A stretch of DNA of 64,000 nucleotides, taken from Pedobacter sp. Leaf170 (lineage in GTDB: Bacteria > Bacteroidota > Bacteroidia > Sphingobacteriales > Sphingobacteriaceae). A program made the translations under genes and the position numbers. The notes beneath the pieces were generated by a model. That model was not told the origin of the DNA and did not search any database. It saw nothing but the letters and a program-made list of their open reading frames with translations. Positions 31,303 through 38,008 of the stretch are shown piece after piece (positions within the stretch are counted from its first letter, which is position 1; each line of letters begins with the position of its first letter). The DNA lies in contig NZ_CAKLBP010000001.1 in NCBI RefSeq assembly GCF_920984665.1, positions 648,858 through 712,857 on the forward strand. Direction: 5' to 3'.

Positions 31303-31306
31303 ACAA
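31276..31306 (-). promoter_or_regulatory. Putative promoter of the rplK-rpoC operon
   Basis: Reading the minus strand, TTG (31306-31304) is followed by a 20-bp spacer and TATCTTTG (31283-31276), a perfect Bacteroidota -7 box. This predicts transcription from about 31270 and an 85-base leader before rplK. The -7 box lies in the stem of the hairpin at 31269-31302. Confidence 0.65.
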
Positions 31307-31325
31307 TATATTAGAAAAAATATAT

Positions 31326-31835
31326 TTACCAATTTATAGTTTCAAATAATTTCGCAGTTCCGAATCTCGGCGAATCATCATGTAGCTTAACCGTTAATCT
31401 TTTATCAGTAACCATTACTGGTAATGTTCTAATCCTTTCGGTTAAAGTGAATTCATCATTATTTGCATCTGTTACAAAAGTTATTGCCACATAAGATGCT
31501 CTACTTAAGTTATAATTAGTCCCAACGCCTACATTTATATATCTTGCATTATTCAAACTATCAGCAAGACTTGGCATTATCCATCTCATACCCTGAAAAT
31601 ATACTTGATATATTGCAGCGTCCTCCTTGGAAAACTCTTGTTCAACAAAATTCTCAAAATTGCTACTTCCATCCCATTCCACCGGTAAAAATAATACCTC
31701 TTGTGGCAATGGACCAAAACTTGTGTTCCAAATAATTATACCTTCATAGCGATGAAGAACAATATTATGCTCTTTAGCATAATTTAGATAATTTGTTAAA
31801 CCTATCATAATAAATAATATATATGAACCTAGCAT
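31326..31835 (-). CDS. Hypothetical protein in the nusG-rplK insertion
   Basis: 169 residues from ATG 31835, or 159 from the second methionine (31805). I do not recognise a family. The protein has no signal peptide cleavage site, a mildly hydrophobic start (MLGSYILFIMIGL), a Trp/Tyr-rich middle (YEGIIIWNTSFGPLP, YFQGMRWIMP) and a strand-rich second half. Its ATG overlaps the last codons of the upstream pseudogene (ATGCTAG), so the two were one operon; a partner role, such as an immunity or accessory protein, would be pure inference. It is more AT-rich and uses rarer codons than the ribosomal genes around it. The frame is intact. Confidence 0.55.
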   Translation of the reverse strand: MLGSYILFIMIGLTNYLNYAKEHNIVLHRYEGIIIWNTSFGPLPQEVLFLPVEWDGSSNFENFVEQEFSKEDAAIYQVYFQGMRWIMPSLADSLNNARYINVGVGTNYNLSRASYVAITFVTDANNDEFTLTERIRTLPVMVTDKRLTVKLHDDSPRFGTAKLFETINW

Positions 31836-33039
31836 GGATTATACGCTTTGCTAGGCGGTGTCTGATAAGGATTAATTGAACCTGTTCTTCCAACTCTTCC
31901 TCTATTAGATGTCAATTTCTTCATATGAATATTTGCTCTAGCCACCCAATAATCTGCTAATTGTCCACTAGTTAGGTATGGATTTCCTTATATTTTTTTC
32001 TCATATCTTCTTCTGCCATATTTAGCGCATCTGCCGATATTGCCTTCGCTTGGTTCTTTGTATATACTATTCCTCCATTAACAGCATTATAAGGTAAACC
32101 AAATGATAAAGAATTAATATTTACACTTTTTGAATTTGATATCGTACCAGACATATAGTCATAAATCCCTAGATTACAATAAATATTTGTTAATTCCCCC
32201 TCTTGCCATAATCCATTTGATGTAACACTAGAAAATTCAAAATTGTCTGGACAAGTATACATATAATCGGACTCTGAAGGTTCAGAATCTGGAACACTGT
32301 TATCATTGCTTTGAGAATTATTTGAACTACTACTACTGTTACTACCAATACCACCATCATCGCAACTAGAATATAAATAAAAATAATCAACAAGAGCACC
32401 AATAGCGTCTCGATATACTAAAAAATGATCATAACAAACCTTTTCCTTTGTTGTTCTATTCCTATCAAACATTAAATTTTGAGGACTATTCATCAATAAA
32501 GATCGTTCCCTTTGAACTAGCGGAACATCCAAACTCAGATTCCATTTAAATTTTCAACCAACAAATGCGGAACCTTCTTCATACCTATGATAGATATCAA
32601 AAGAGAGCAGATTAACCTTTAGATCAATAGGATAAATAGAGTTATTCTTATGAACAAGATAATTAGTTATAACATCATTATGATTCATCTTATTAATGTT
32701 TTCATAATTAATAAGTTCTACAACATTGCCTTTAGTTTTTTCATTAGAAATATCAATAATCAAAAAAGACTTGACAGACGTGCTAGCTTCTGAAACAGAA
32801 ATGTTAGACGGTAAAATTATGAAATTCTTATTATCTAGATGTGTTACAACTGCCCTATCCCAATTTGGAGTATAAAATGTTCGAGATTGAGCATTGAACC
32901 ATAATTCCGCATTACGAATCAACTCTGAATCATCAGGTTTAATCAATTCTCTTTTACAAGAATAAATAATAGTTGTCATTGTAAATAATAGGGTTAAAGC
33001 AAGAACATACTACTTCAATAATGAATAATTTTTCCTCAT
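31829..33039 (-). pseudogene. Decayed lipoprotein gene: two nonsense codons and one frameshift
   Basis: Reading the minus strand from ATG 33039 gives a lipoprotein signal peptide MRKNYSLLK-stop-YVLALTLLFT ending in lipobox IYSC; a TAG sits at 33012-33010. The frame then continues for about 140 codons (residues such as AELWFNAQS and NWDRAVVTHLDN) to a TGA at 32556-32554, and goes on in the same frame through KFKWNLSLDVPLVQRER, an Asn/Ser-rich linker (SSSSSNNSQSNDNS) and on to KYKEIHT. There a frameshift near 31975 moves to NPYLTSGQLADYWVARANIH and a stop at 31829. One ancestral gene of about 400 codons explains all three pieces. N-terminus, aromatic early motif and low-complexity linker resemble a group of Sphingobacteriaceae lipoproteins with variable C-termini. 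Each fragment alone could be miscalled as a small gene. Confidence 0.8.
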
Positions 33040-33153
33040 TTTGTTAATTTAGATTTAGAAATTAATTAATTATTTGAGAGATGAGTTAAACGAATATAAA
33101 AATTACAAATTAATAATACAAGAATGTATGTATTAAAAGAAAGTAATTCAAAT

Positions 33154-33185
33154 AAAAAAAGCTTTCCCTTTTGAGGAAAGCTTTT
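33154..33185 (-). terminator. Intrinsic terminator after nusG
   Basis: AAAAGCTTTCC (33157-33167) pairs with GGAAAGCTTTT (33175-33185) over CTTTTGA, with a run of A on the left that gives a U-run on the minus strand. It separates tuf-secE-nusG transcription from the downstream insertion and rplK. Confidence 0.85.
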
Positions 33186-33230
33186 AAATATTTTAAAATC
33201 GTAATTCGTAAATCTAAAATTGTAATTCGA

Positions 33231-33770
33231 TTACTCTTTTTCTACTTGCATATAGTTAAGTTCGAGTGGTGTTTTACGACCAAAAATCTTAACCATAACT
33301 TTTAATTTTTTCTTCTCTTCGTTAACTTCTTCAATAACTCCAGAGAAACCATTAAACGGTCCATCCATAACTTTGATGTTTTCGCCAACGTAATAAGGAA
33401 CATTCATGGTTTCGCCTTGCTCACTCATTTCATCAACCACACCTAAAATACGATTAACTTCTGCCTGGCGCATTGGAATTGGATTGCCTGCTTTATCGCC
33501 TAAGAAACCAATAACACTGTTAATTCCTTTGATGATGTGCTCTAGCTCTCCATCTAAAGTTGCTTCTATTAAAACATAACCAGGATAAAAATTACGCTCT
33601 TTAGCAATTTTTTTACCATCTTTCATTTGGTAATATTTTTCCATTGGTATTAATACCTGTGGAACCAAATGAGAGAAACCTAAACGGCTAATCTCAGCAT
33701 CAATATACTGTTTTACCTTTTTCTCTTTACCGCTTACTGCTCTTACAACATACCACTTTAATTCGCTCAT
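33231..33770 (-). CDS. nusG: Transcription termination/antitermination protein NusG
   Basis: A 179-residue RNA polymerase elongation factor. The NGN domain starts ELKWYVVRAVSGKEKKVKQY and includes FYPGYVLIEA; the C-terminal KOW domain has VMDGPFNGFSGVIEEVNEEK. It sits 9 bp after secE, the conserved bacterial order. The usual next gene, rplK, is displaced by a terminator and an insertion of about 1.7 kb. Confidence 0.97.
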   Translation of the reverse strand: MSELKWYVVRAVSGKEKKVKQYIDAEISRLGFSHLVPQVLIPMEKYYQMKDGKKIAKERNFYPGYVLIEATLDGELEHIIKGINSVIGFLGDKAGNPIPMRQAEVNRILGVVDEMSEQGETMNVPYYVGENIKVMDGPFNGFSGVIEEVNEEKKKLKVMVKIFGRKTPLELNYMQVEKE

Positions 33771-33779
33771 TATAGTATA

Positions 33780-33977
33780 TTAATTAGAAAGTGATTTGTA
33801 AAAAGTATCTAACACAAAAACAGAACCTTTATCCATTGCAAAAATTATTAATGCAATAATTAAAGAGGCTACCAAAACAAGAACTGCAGAGTTTTGAAGT
33901 TCTCCCCAAGTAGGCCAAGTTACCTTTTGGGTCATTTCATCGTACGATTCCTTTACAAATTGAACTACTTTAGCCAT
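33780..33977 (-). CDS. secE: Preprotein translocase subunit SecE
   Basis: A 65-residue single-span subunit of the SecYEG channel. It has an amphipathic N-terminal helix with the conserved EMTQKVTWPTWGELQNSA segment, then one membrane helix VLVLVASLIIALIIFAMD. It is the short form usual outside Proteobacteria. It lies between tRNA-Trp and nusG. Confidence 0.96.
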   Translation of the reverse strand: MAKVVQFVKESYDEMTQKVTWPTWGELQNSAVLVLVASLIIALIIFAMDKGSVFVLDTFYKSLSN

Positions 33978-33995
33978 ATTTCTTTTTAATGATTA

Positions 33996-34066
33996 AATGA
34001 TTGAGTTAGTGAGTGATTGAGTTTTAAAAACATCCAATCATTAAAACAGTCACTAATTCAATCATT
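33996..34066 (-). repeat. Long hairpin spacer between tRNA-Trp and secE
   Basis: AATGATTGAGTTAGTGA (33996-34012) pairs with TCACTAATTCAATCATT (34050-34066), 16 of 17 Watson-Crick with the odd pair a possible G-U. Inside this, GTTTTAA (34021-34027) pairs perfectly with TTAAAAC (34041-34047). The words ATGATT, GATTGAG and GTGA are repeated within the left arm. It is the best-formed member of the word-repeat spacers. Confidence 0.75.
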
Positions 34067-34072
34067 ATATTT

Positions 34073-34146
34073 TGGCACGGGAACAAGGATTCGAACCCTG
34101 ATCAAAGGTTTTGGAGACCTCTATTCTACCGTTGAACTATTCCCGT
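34073..34146 (-). tRNA. tRNA-Trp (anticodon CCA)
   Basis: On the minus strand the acceptor stem ACGGGAA pairs with TTCCCGT, followed by discriminator G and an encoded CCA. The anticodon loop is CTCCAAA within AGGT/ACCT, and the T arm is CAGGG-TTCGAAT-CCTTG. It lies between tuf and secE, a place also occupied by tRNA-Trp in other phyla. Confidence 0.95.
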
Positions 34147-34152
34147 GTGTAT

Positions 34153-34183
34153 AAAAAAGAGCTAGCCGAAACTAGCTCTTTTT
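34153..34183 (-). terminator. Intrinsic terminator after tuf
   Basis: AAAAAGAGCTAG (34154-34165) pairs perfectly with CTAGCTCTTTTT (34172-34183) over CCGAAA. On the minus strand the U-run follows. It comes after the tuf stop and before tRNA-Trp, so tRNA-Trp, secE and nusG rely on read-through or on a promoter I cannot see. Confidence 0.85.
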
Positions 34184-34201
34184 ATATTATTGTAGCTTAA
34201 A

Positions 34202-35389
34202 TTAAGCTAAGATTTCAGTTACCTGACCAGCACCTACTGTTCTACCACCTTCACGGATAGCGAAACGTAGACCTTTTTCCATTGCAATCGCGTTAATTAA
34301 TTTAACTGTGATTGTAACGTTATCACCTGGCATAACCATTTCAGTACCTTCAGCTAATGAAATTTCACCAGTTACGTCTGTAGTACGGAAATAGAATTGA
34401 GGACGATATTTGTTGAAGAATGGAGTGTGACGACCACCTTCTGCTTTTGATAATACATAGATCTCAGCTTTGAAATCTGTGTGAGGAGTTACTGAACCTG
34501 GTTTACAGATTACCATACCACGACGGATATCAGTTTTCTCAATACCACGCAATAATAAACCTACGTTATCACCAGCTTCACCGTAATCTAAAATTTTACG
34601 GAACATCTCAACACCAGTTACTGTAGATTTTAAGTTCTCAGCACCCATACCTAAGATTTCAACTGGATCACCTGAGTTGATTACACCACGCTCAATACGA
34701 CCAGTAGCAACAGTACCACGACCAGTGATTGAGAATACATCTTCAACAGGCATTAAGAAAGGAAGTTCAGTTAAACGTGGAGGGATTGGAATGTAGTTAT
34801 CTACAGCTTCCATTAATTCCATGATTTTACCAACCCATTTAGCATCACCGTTTAATCCGCCTAAAGCAGAACCTTGGATTACTGGAATATCATCACCTGG
34901 GAATTCATAGAATGATAATAATTCACGAACTTCCATTTCAACTAATTCTAATAATTCCGGATCATCAACCATATCCACTTTGTTCATGAATACAACTAAT
35001 GAAGGAACACCTACCTGACGAGCTAATAAGATGTGCTCGCGAGTTTGTGGCATTGGACCATCAGTAGCAGCAACAACGATAATTGCACCGTCCATTTGAG
35101 CAGCACCAGTTACCATGTTCTTTACGTAATCCGCGTGACCTGGACAGTCAACGTGTGCGTAGTGACGGTTAGCTGTTGAATACTCAACGTGAGCAGTATT
35201 GATTGTAATACCTCTTTCTTTTTCCTCTGGAGCAGAGTCAATAGATTCGAATGAACGTGCCTCAGATAAACCTGCATCAGCTAAACATTTTGTAATAGCT
35301 GCTGTTAAAGTTGTTTTACCGTGATCGACGTGACCGATTGTACCGATGTTTAAGTGCGGTTTACTGCGGTCAAATTTTTCTTTTGCCAT
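34202..35389 (-). CDS. tuf: Elongation factor Tu
   Basis: The 395-residue GTPase that delivers aminoacyl-tRNA to the ribosome. G1 [10 protein letters not shown], switch [13 protein letters not shown]3 [13 protein letters not shown]4 NKVD, G5 SAL; domains 2 and 3 complete, ending [10 protein letters not shown]. The position behind the four tRNA genes corresponds to E. coli tufB. Confidence 0.99.
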   Translation of the reverse strand: MAKEKFDRSKPHLNIGTIGHVDHGKTTLTAAITKCLADAGLSEARSFESIDSAPEEKERGITINTAHVEYSTANRHYAHVDCPGHADYVKNMVTGAAQMDGAIIVVAATDGPMPQTREHILLARQVGVPSLVVFMNKVDMVDDPELLELVEMEVRELLSFYEFPGDDIPVIQGSALGGLNGDAKWVGKIMELMEAVDNYIPIPPRLTELPFLMPVEDVFSITGRGTVATGRIERGVINSGDPVEILGMGAENLKSTVTGVEMFRKILDYGEAGDNVGLLLRGIEKTDIRRGMVICKPGSVTPHTDFKAEIYVLSKAEGGRHTPFFNKYRPQFYFRTTDVTGEISLAEGTEMVMPGDNVTITVKLINAIAMEKGLRFAIREGGRTVGAGQVTEILA

Positions 35390-35513
35390 TTTATTTATAA
35401 CTAATTAGTAGGTTAACTTTTTATTAATTTTATTTATTGTTTTTGCAATGCAACACAAAAAACCTTGTCTCTTCTGTTTATTTAACAGATTTAACAAAGC
35501 TAATTTATTTTAG

Positions 35514-35585
<72 letters not shown>

Positions 35586-35603
35586 TTATTACCTTTAGCT
35601 CAT

Positions 35604-35667
35604 AGTTCATTCGTCCATTTGTTCATTAGGCTACTAGTGAACCATTGAACCAATTTTCCAATGAACT
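35604..35667 (-). repeat. Word-repeat hairpin between tRNA-Gly and tRNA-Thr(GGT)
   Basis: AGTTCATT (35604-35611) pairs with AATGAACT (35660-35667); inside, GTTCATTAG (35621-35629) pairs with CTAGTGAAC (35634-35642) with one G-T, over a 4-nt loop. TTCATT words repeat in the left arm and GAACC/CAATG words in the right. Confidence 0.65.
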
Positions 35668-35673
35668 GCTAGG

Positions 35674-35746
35674 AGCGGAAGACGAGGTTCGAACTCGCGA
35701 CCTATAGCTTGGAAGGCTATCGCTCTACCAACTGAGCTACTTCCGC
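35674..35746 (-). tRNA. tRNA-Gly (anticodon TCC)
   Basis: Minus strand: GCGGAAG pairs with CTTCCGC; D arm GCTCAGTTGGTAGAGC; anticodon arm ATAGC-CTTCCAA-GCTAT; T arm GCGAG-TTCGAAC-CTCGT. Discriminator T, typical of tRNA-Gly; CCA not encoded. Confidence 0.96.
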
Positions 35747-35756
35747 TTTCGATTTC

Positions 35757-35820
35757 GGATGGATGATTTACGAGTTACGATTTGTATCGTTAATCTAAAA
35801 TCTTTAAATCTAAAATCTAT
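35757..35820 (-). repeat. Word-repeat spacer between tRNA-Tyr and tRNA-Gly
   Basis: ACGAT (35777-35781) pairs with ATCGT (35786-35790) at the centre; ATCTAAAATCT is repeated on the right (TAATCTAAAATC and AAATCTAAAATC) and TTTACGA/GTTACGA on the left. It shares its words with the next spacer at 35919. Confidence 0.5.
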
Positions 35821-35822
35821 TG

Positions 35823-35905
35823 TGGGGAGAGAAGGATTCGAACCTTCGAAATCTTGCGATAACAGAGTTACAGTCTGTCCCATTTGGCCGCTCTGGAATC
35901 TCCCC
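35823..35905 (-). tRNA. tRNA-Tyr (anticodon GTA)
   Basis: Minus strand: GGGGAGA pairs with TCTCCCC; anticodon arm ACAGA-CTGTAAC-TCTGT; a long variable arm (class II) of the TATCGCAAGATTTCG type; T arm GAAGG-TTCGAAT-CCTTC. Discriminator A. It is equivalent to tyrU in E. coli. Confidence 0.95.
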
Positions 35906-35918
35906 ATCTTTTATTTAC

Positions 35919-35965
35919 GATTTTGGATTTACGACATACAATTTTTCAATCGTGAATCTAAAATC
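35919..35965 (-). repeat. Word-repeat hairpin between tRNA-Thr(TGT) and tRNA-Tyr
   Basis: GATTTTGGATTTACGA (35919-35934) faces TCGTGAATCTAAAATC (35950-35965), 14 of 16 complementary, with a 15-nt loop. The words GATTT, TTACGA and AATCTAAAAT recur inside and beyond the arms. Confidence 0.6.
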
Positions 35966-35985
35966 TTCAATCTAAAATAAAAAAG

Positions 35986-36058
<73 letters not shown>

Positions 36059-36182
36059 TTTTAATTTTGTGCAATGATACGAAAAATCTTCATTTTTCAT
36101 ATACCTAGCGTATTTTTTTAAATTTTAACTTTTTAAAGAACTAATCATTTCTTTTCGGGCAACCCCTCTCCGAAATGGAATG

Positions 36183-36213
36183 CAAATATACACACTTATA
36201 TTTCAGTTCAAAA
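36183..36213 (-). promoter_or_regulatory. Promoter of the tRNA-tuf operon
   Basis: Minus strand: TTTTG (36213-36209), an 18-bp spacer, and TATATTTG (36190-36183). This is a full match to the Bacteroidota housekeeping consensus and lies about 125 bp before the first tRNA; the leader in between contains a CG-rich hairpin-forming segment (36149-36177). Confidence 0.75.
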
Positions 36214-36219
36214 TTAATT

Positions 36220-36255
36220 TTAAAAAAAAATAGCGGGTTTAAACACCCGCTATTC
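36220..36255 (-). terminator. Intrinsic terminator of the xerC-hpf operon
   Basis: AATAGCGGGT (36229-36238) pairs perfectly with ACCCGCTATT (36245-36254) over TTAAAC; nine A residues on the left give a strong U-run on the minus strand. Confidence 0.88.
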
Positions 36256-36284
36256 CATATTGTATTTTTAACAAAAATAGATGC

Positions 36285-36632
36285 TTAATAATCAGATATT
36301 TCGCCTTCGATTAAAACATTTTTAAGCTCACTATTTTTTTTCCTGGTTTTCTCTTTATGTTTAGTTATTTGCTTTCTTAACGATTCAATTGCTAAATCTG
36401 TAGCTTCTTCAAATGATTTACATTGTTCTTTAGCAAACAATGTTCCACCTGGCACAATCAGTTTTATCTCACTTATTTTATTGGCCTCATCTTCTACATT
36501 CTCTAATTTTAAATACACTTCACCACTAATTATCTGATCAAAAAACTGATCGAGCTTATTTGCCTTCTTCTGTATAAAATCTAACAACTTACTGTCTGCA
36601 TTGAAATGGATTGATTGAACTCCGATTTTCAT
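36285..36632 (-). CDS. hpf: Ribosome hibernation promoting factor (short HPF/RaiA type)
   Basis: A 115-residue protein of the HPF/RaiA family (start MKIGVQSIHFNADSKLLDFI, a basic helix KKANKLDQFF, the strand EVYLKLENVEDEANKISEIKL-like segment split as EVYLKLEN and ISEIKLIVPGG, and the helix SFEEATDLAIESLRKQ). These proteins bind idle 30S/70S ribosomes in stationary phase. It is the short form without the C-terminal dimerisation domain. It follows the xerC-type gene by 14 bp. Its Shine-Dalgarno is exceptionally strong for this phylum. Confidence 0.92.
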   Translation of the reverse strand: MKIGVQSIHFNADSKLLDFIQKKANKLDQFFDQIISGEVYLKLENVEDEANKISEIKLIVPGGTLFAKEQCKSFEEATDLAIESLRKQITKHKEKTRKKNSELKNVLIEGEISDY

Positions 36633-36636
36633 TTTT

Positions 36637-36644
36637 CCTCCTTT
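36637..36644 (-). promoter_or_regulatory. Strong, close Shine-Dalgarno before hpf
   Basis: The minus strand reads AAAGGAGG directly followed by AAAA and the ATG. This is an 8-nt full complement of the CCUCCUUU anti-Shine-Dalgarno. Spacing (4 nt) is shorter than usual. Most genes in this window have no such sequence. Confidence 0.75.
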
Positions 36645-36646
36645 TT

Positions 36647-37543
36647 TTACGCCTTTGGATGGGCTTGTTTATAAATTGTTTTTAATCTTTCGATTGAATT
36701 GTGTGTGTAAACCTGTGTGGCAGCCAAACTTGCATGACCCAAAAGCTCTTTAATCGCATTTAAATCTGCACCGGCATTTAGTAAACTTGTTGCATAACTA
36801 TGCCTTAGCACATGCGGGCTCCTTTTATCGCTTGTTGATACCAGTTTTAAATAAGAACTAACAATACGGTATATTAACTTAGGATAAGCTTTACTACCTG
36901 TATTGGTAACGATTAAGTTAAACAAATTGTTATTAAATTTTTGCAACTTTTTTAACTGCAAATAGCTATTTAACTGATTTATAAGCTGTTTATTTATTGG
37001 TATAATTCGCTCTTTATTTCTTTTTCCCAATACCTTTATAGTTCCGCCGAAAAAATCTATATCCGTTTCTTTGAGTTGTATAAGTTCTGATAAACGTATG
37101 CCGGCACCGAAAAGCATTTCGATAACCAAATGATCTCTTGTTGAACCAAAACTATCATTAAATACACCATCGGTATCCAGGAGATGATTAATTTTTTCGG
37201 TTTCGATAAATGCGGGTAAACGCTTTGGAATTTTTGGTGCTTTTATAATCTGCATCGGATTATTTGAAATCTTTTCTTCGCGAAGCAAAAATTTATAAAA
37301 ACTGCGTAACGTAGATATTTTTCTGTTGATGGTGCTTTCTGAAGAATTATCTTCTATTAAAAAAACCATGTAACTACGAATGTGTGTGGCTTTAGCCTCT
37401 GTAAGCAGAATCTCGTAGGTGGCTTTAATATACTTTTCAAAGCCTAACAAATCTGTTTTATAAGAAGTTACGGTATGTTGCGAATAACGTTTTTCGTGTT
37501 GTAGATATGTTAGAAAACTATTCAGCAACATATAAGAGATCAT
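36647..37543 (-). CDS. Tyrosine site-specific recombinase, XerC/XerD type
   Basis: A 298-residue recombinase that resolves chromosome dimers at dif, or a close relative. The N-terminal SAM-like core-binding domain is at 5-90 (SFLTYLQHEKRYSQHTVTSY). The catalytic domain has Arg in FGAGIRLSELIQL, Lys in the beta-hairpin VLGKRNKER, HVLRHSYATSLL (His-x-x-Arg), LGHASLAATQVYTH (His and nucleophile Tyr). No integron or phage genes lie next to it, and the operon partner is hpf, so a housekeeping Xer role is likely. XerC or XerD cannot be settled by eye. Confidence 0.9.
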   Translation of the reverse strand: MISYMLLNSFLTYLQHEKRYSQHTVTSYKTDLLGFEKYIKATYEILLTEAKATHIRSYMVFLIEDNSSESTINRKISTLRSFYKFLLREEKISNNPMQIIKAPKIPKRLPAFIETEKINHLLDTDGVFNDSFGSTRDHLVIEMLFGAGIRLSELIQLKETDIDFFGGTIKVLGKRNKERIIPINKQLINQLNSYLQLKKLQKFNNNLFNLIVTNTGSKAYPKLIYRIVSSYLKLVSTSDKRSPHVLRHSYATSLLNAGADLNAIKELLGHASLAATQVYTHNSIERLKTIYKQAHPKA

Positions 37544-37608
37544 TTTTTGTGGAATGATTGAAGTTACTAATTGTTTTAATATTAAGAAATTATTAAGGAT
37601 TTTTTTAC

Positions 37609-37644
37609 AAAAAAAAATGCCTTCAGAAAATATTCTGAAGGCAT
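37609..37644 (-). terminator. Intrinsic terminator of rpsU
   Basis: ATGCCTTCAGAA (37617-37628) pairs perfectly with TTCTGAAGGCAT (37633-37644) over AATA; eight A residues on the left yield a U-run on the minus strand. Confidence 0.9.
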
Positions 37645-37668
37645 AATTTATAATTTATCGTTTAACAA

Positions 37669-37863
37669 CTAGATAGTTGTATCTTGATTCATGTTTTGAA
37701 TATAAACAGCATGTTTAATTTCAGTACGACGAGCTACAGATTTTTTCTCGTATGCCTGACGGCTACGTAGTTCTCTTAAAACTCCAGTTTTTTCGAATTT
37801 CTTCTTGAAACGTTTTAGGGCTTTATCTAATGATTCGCCGTCTTTAATGTTGATAATGATCAT
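37669..37863 (-). CDS. rpsU: 30S ribosomal protein S21
   Basis: A 64-residue protein starting MIIINIKDGESLDKALKRFK, taken from ATG 37863. A longer frame from 37902 would begin inside the promoter and skip the ribosome site, so I reject it. Motifs are the basic helix KRFKKKFEKTGVLRELRSRQ and YEKKSVARR. bS21 sits near the anti-Shine-Dalgarno on the 30S platform; in Bacteroidota it takes part in sequestering the anti-SD. It is monocistronic with promoter, strong SD and terminator. Confidence 0.96.
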   Translation of the reverse strand: MIIINIKDGESLDKALKRFKKKFEKTGVLRELRSRQAYEKKSVARRTEIKHAVYIQNMNQDTTI

Positions 37864-37874
37864 AACGCTGAAAT

Positions 37875-37884
37875 ACCTCCTCTC
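37875..37884 (-). promoter_or_regulatory. Extended Shine-Dalgarno before rpsU
   Basis: The minus strand reads GAGAGGAGGT, ending 11 nt before the ATG. It is the longest SD-like sequence in the window together with that of hpf. A strong SD before rpsU is the basis of a proposed autogenous control in Bacteroidota, where only ribosomes lacking bS21 have a free anti-SD. Confidence 0.8.
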
Positions 37885-37895
37885 ATTTGGGATTG

Positions 37896-37903
37896 CAAAC
37901 ATA
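37896..37903 (-). promoter_or_regulatory. -7 element of the rpsU promoter
   Basis: TATGTTTG on the minus strand matches TAnnTTTG. It predicts a leader of about 25 nt holding just the SD. A -33 TTG is not clear. Confidence 0.6.
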
Positions 37904-37950
37904 AGGATTTTATCTGAAAATTGAAAACTTTTTTAGTGAGCACTAAAAAC

Positions 37951-37987
37951 AAAAAAGCAGTTTAAGATTTTTGCCTTAAACTGCTTT
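37951..37987 (-). terminator. Intrinsic terminator of the susC-susD pair
   Basis: AAAGCAGTTTAAG (37954-37966) pairs perfectly with CTTAAACTGCTTT (37975-37987) over an 8-nt loop, with a U-run on the minus strand. Confidence 0.88.
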
Positions 37988-38008
37988 AATAATTTGATTA
38001 AAAACCTT

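Noticed and set aside
31972..32532. Separate 186-residue gene starting at TTG 32532
   Set aside because: Same frame as the fragment before it with only seven codons and a TGA between; no start signal. It is the middle of the pseudogene.
32554..32979. Stand-alone 141-residue gene with start MTTIIYSCKRE
   Set aside because: The start lies inside a signal peptide whose true ATG is 60 bp upstream behind a TAG, and the frame goes on past its TGA into the next fragment; it is part of the pseudogene.
31829..33039. Stop-codon recoding (selenocysteine or pyrrolysine) instead of pseudogene
   Set aside because: Two different stop codons plus a frameshift, no SECIS-like element noticed, and the TAG is within a signal peptide; decay is far simpler.
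36647..37543. Integrase marking a mobile element or integron
   Set aside because: The neighbours are hpf, rpsU and tRNA/tuf genes, no attachment-site duplication or cargo was seen, and the sequence is XerC/D-like.
37864..37902. Longer rpsU start
   Set aside because: It would overlap the -7 box and ignore the strong SD placed before ATG 37863.
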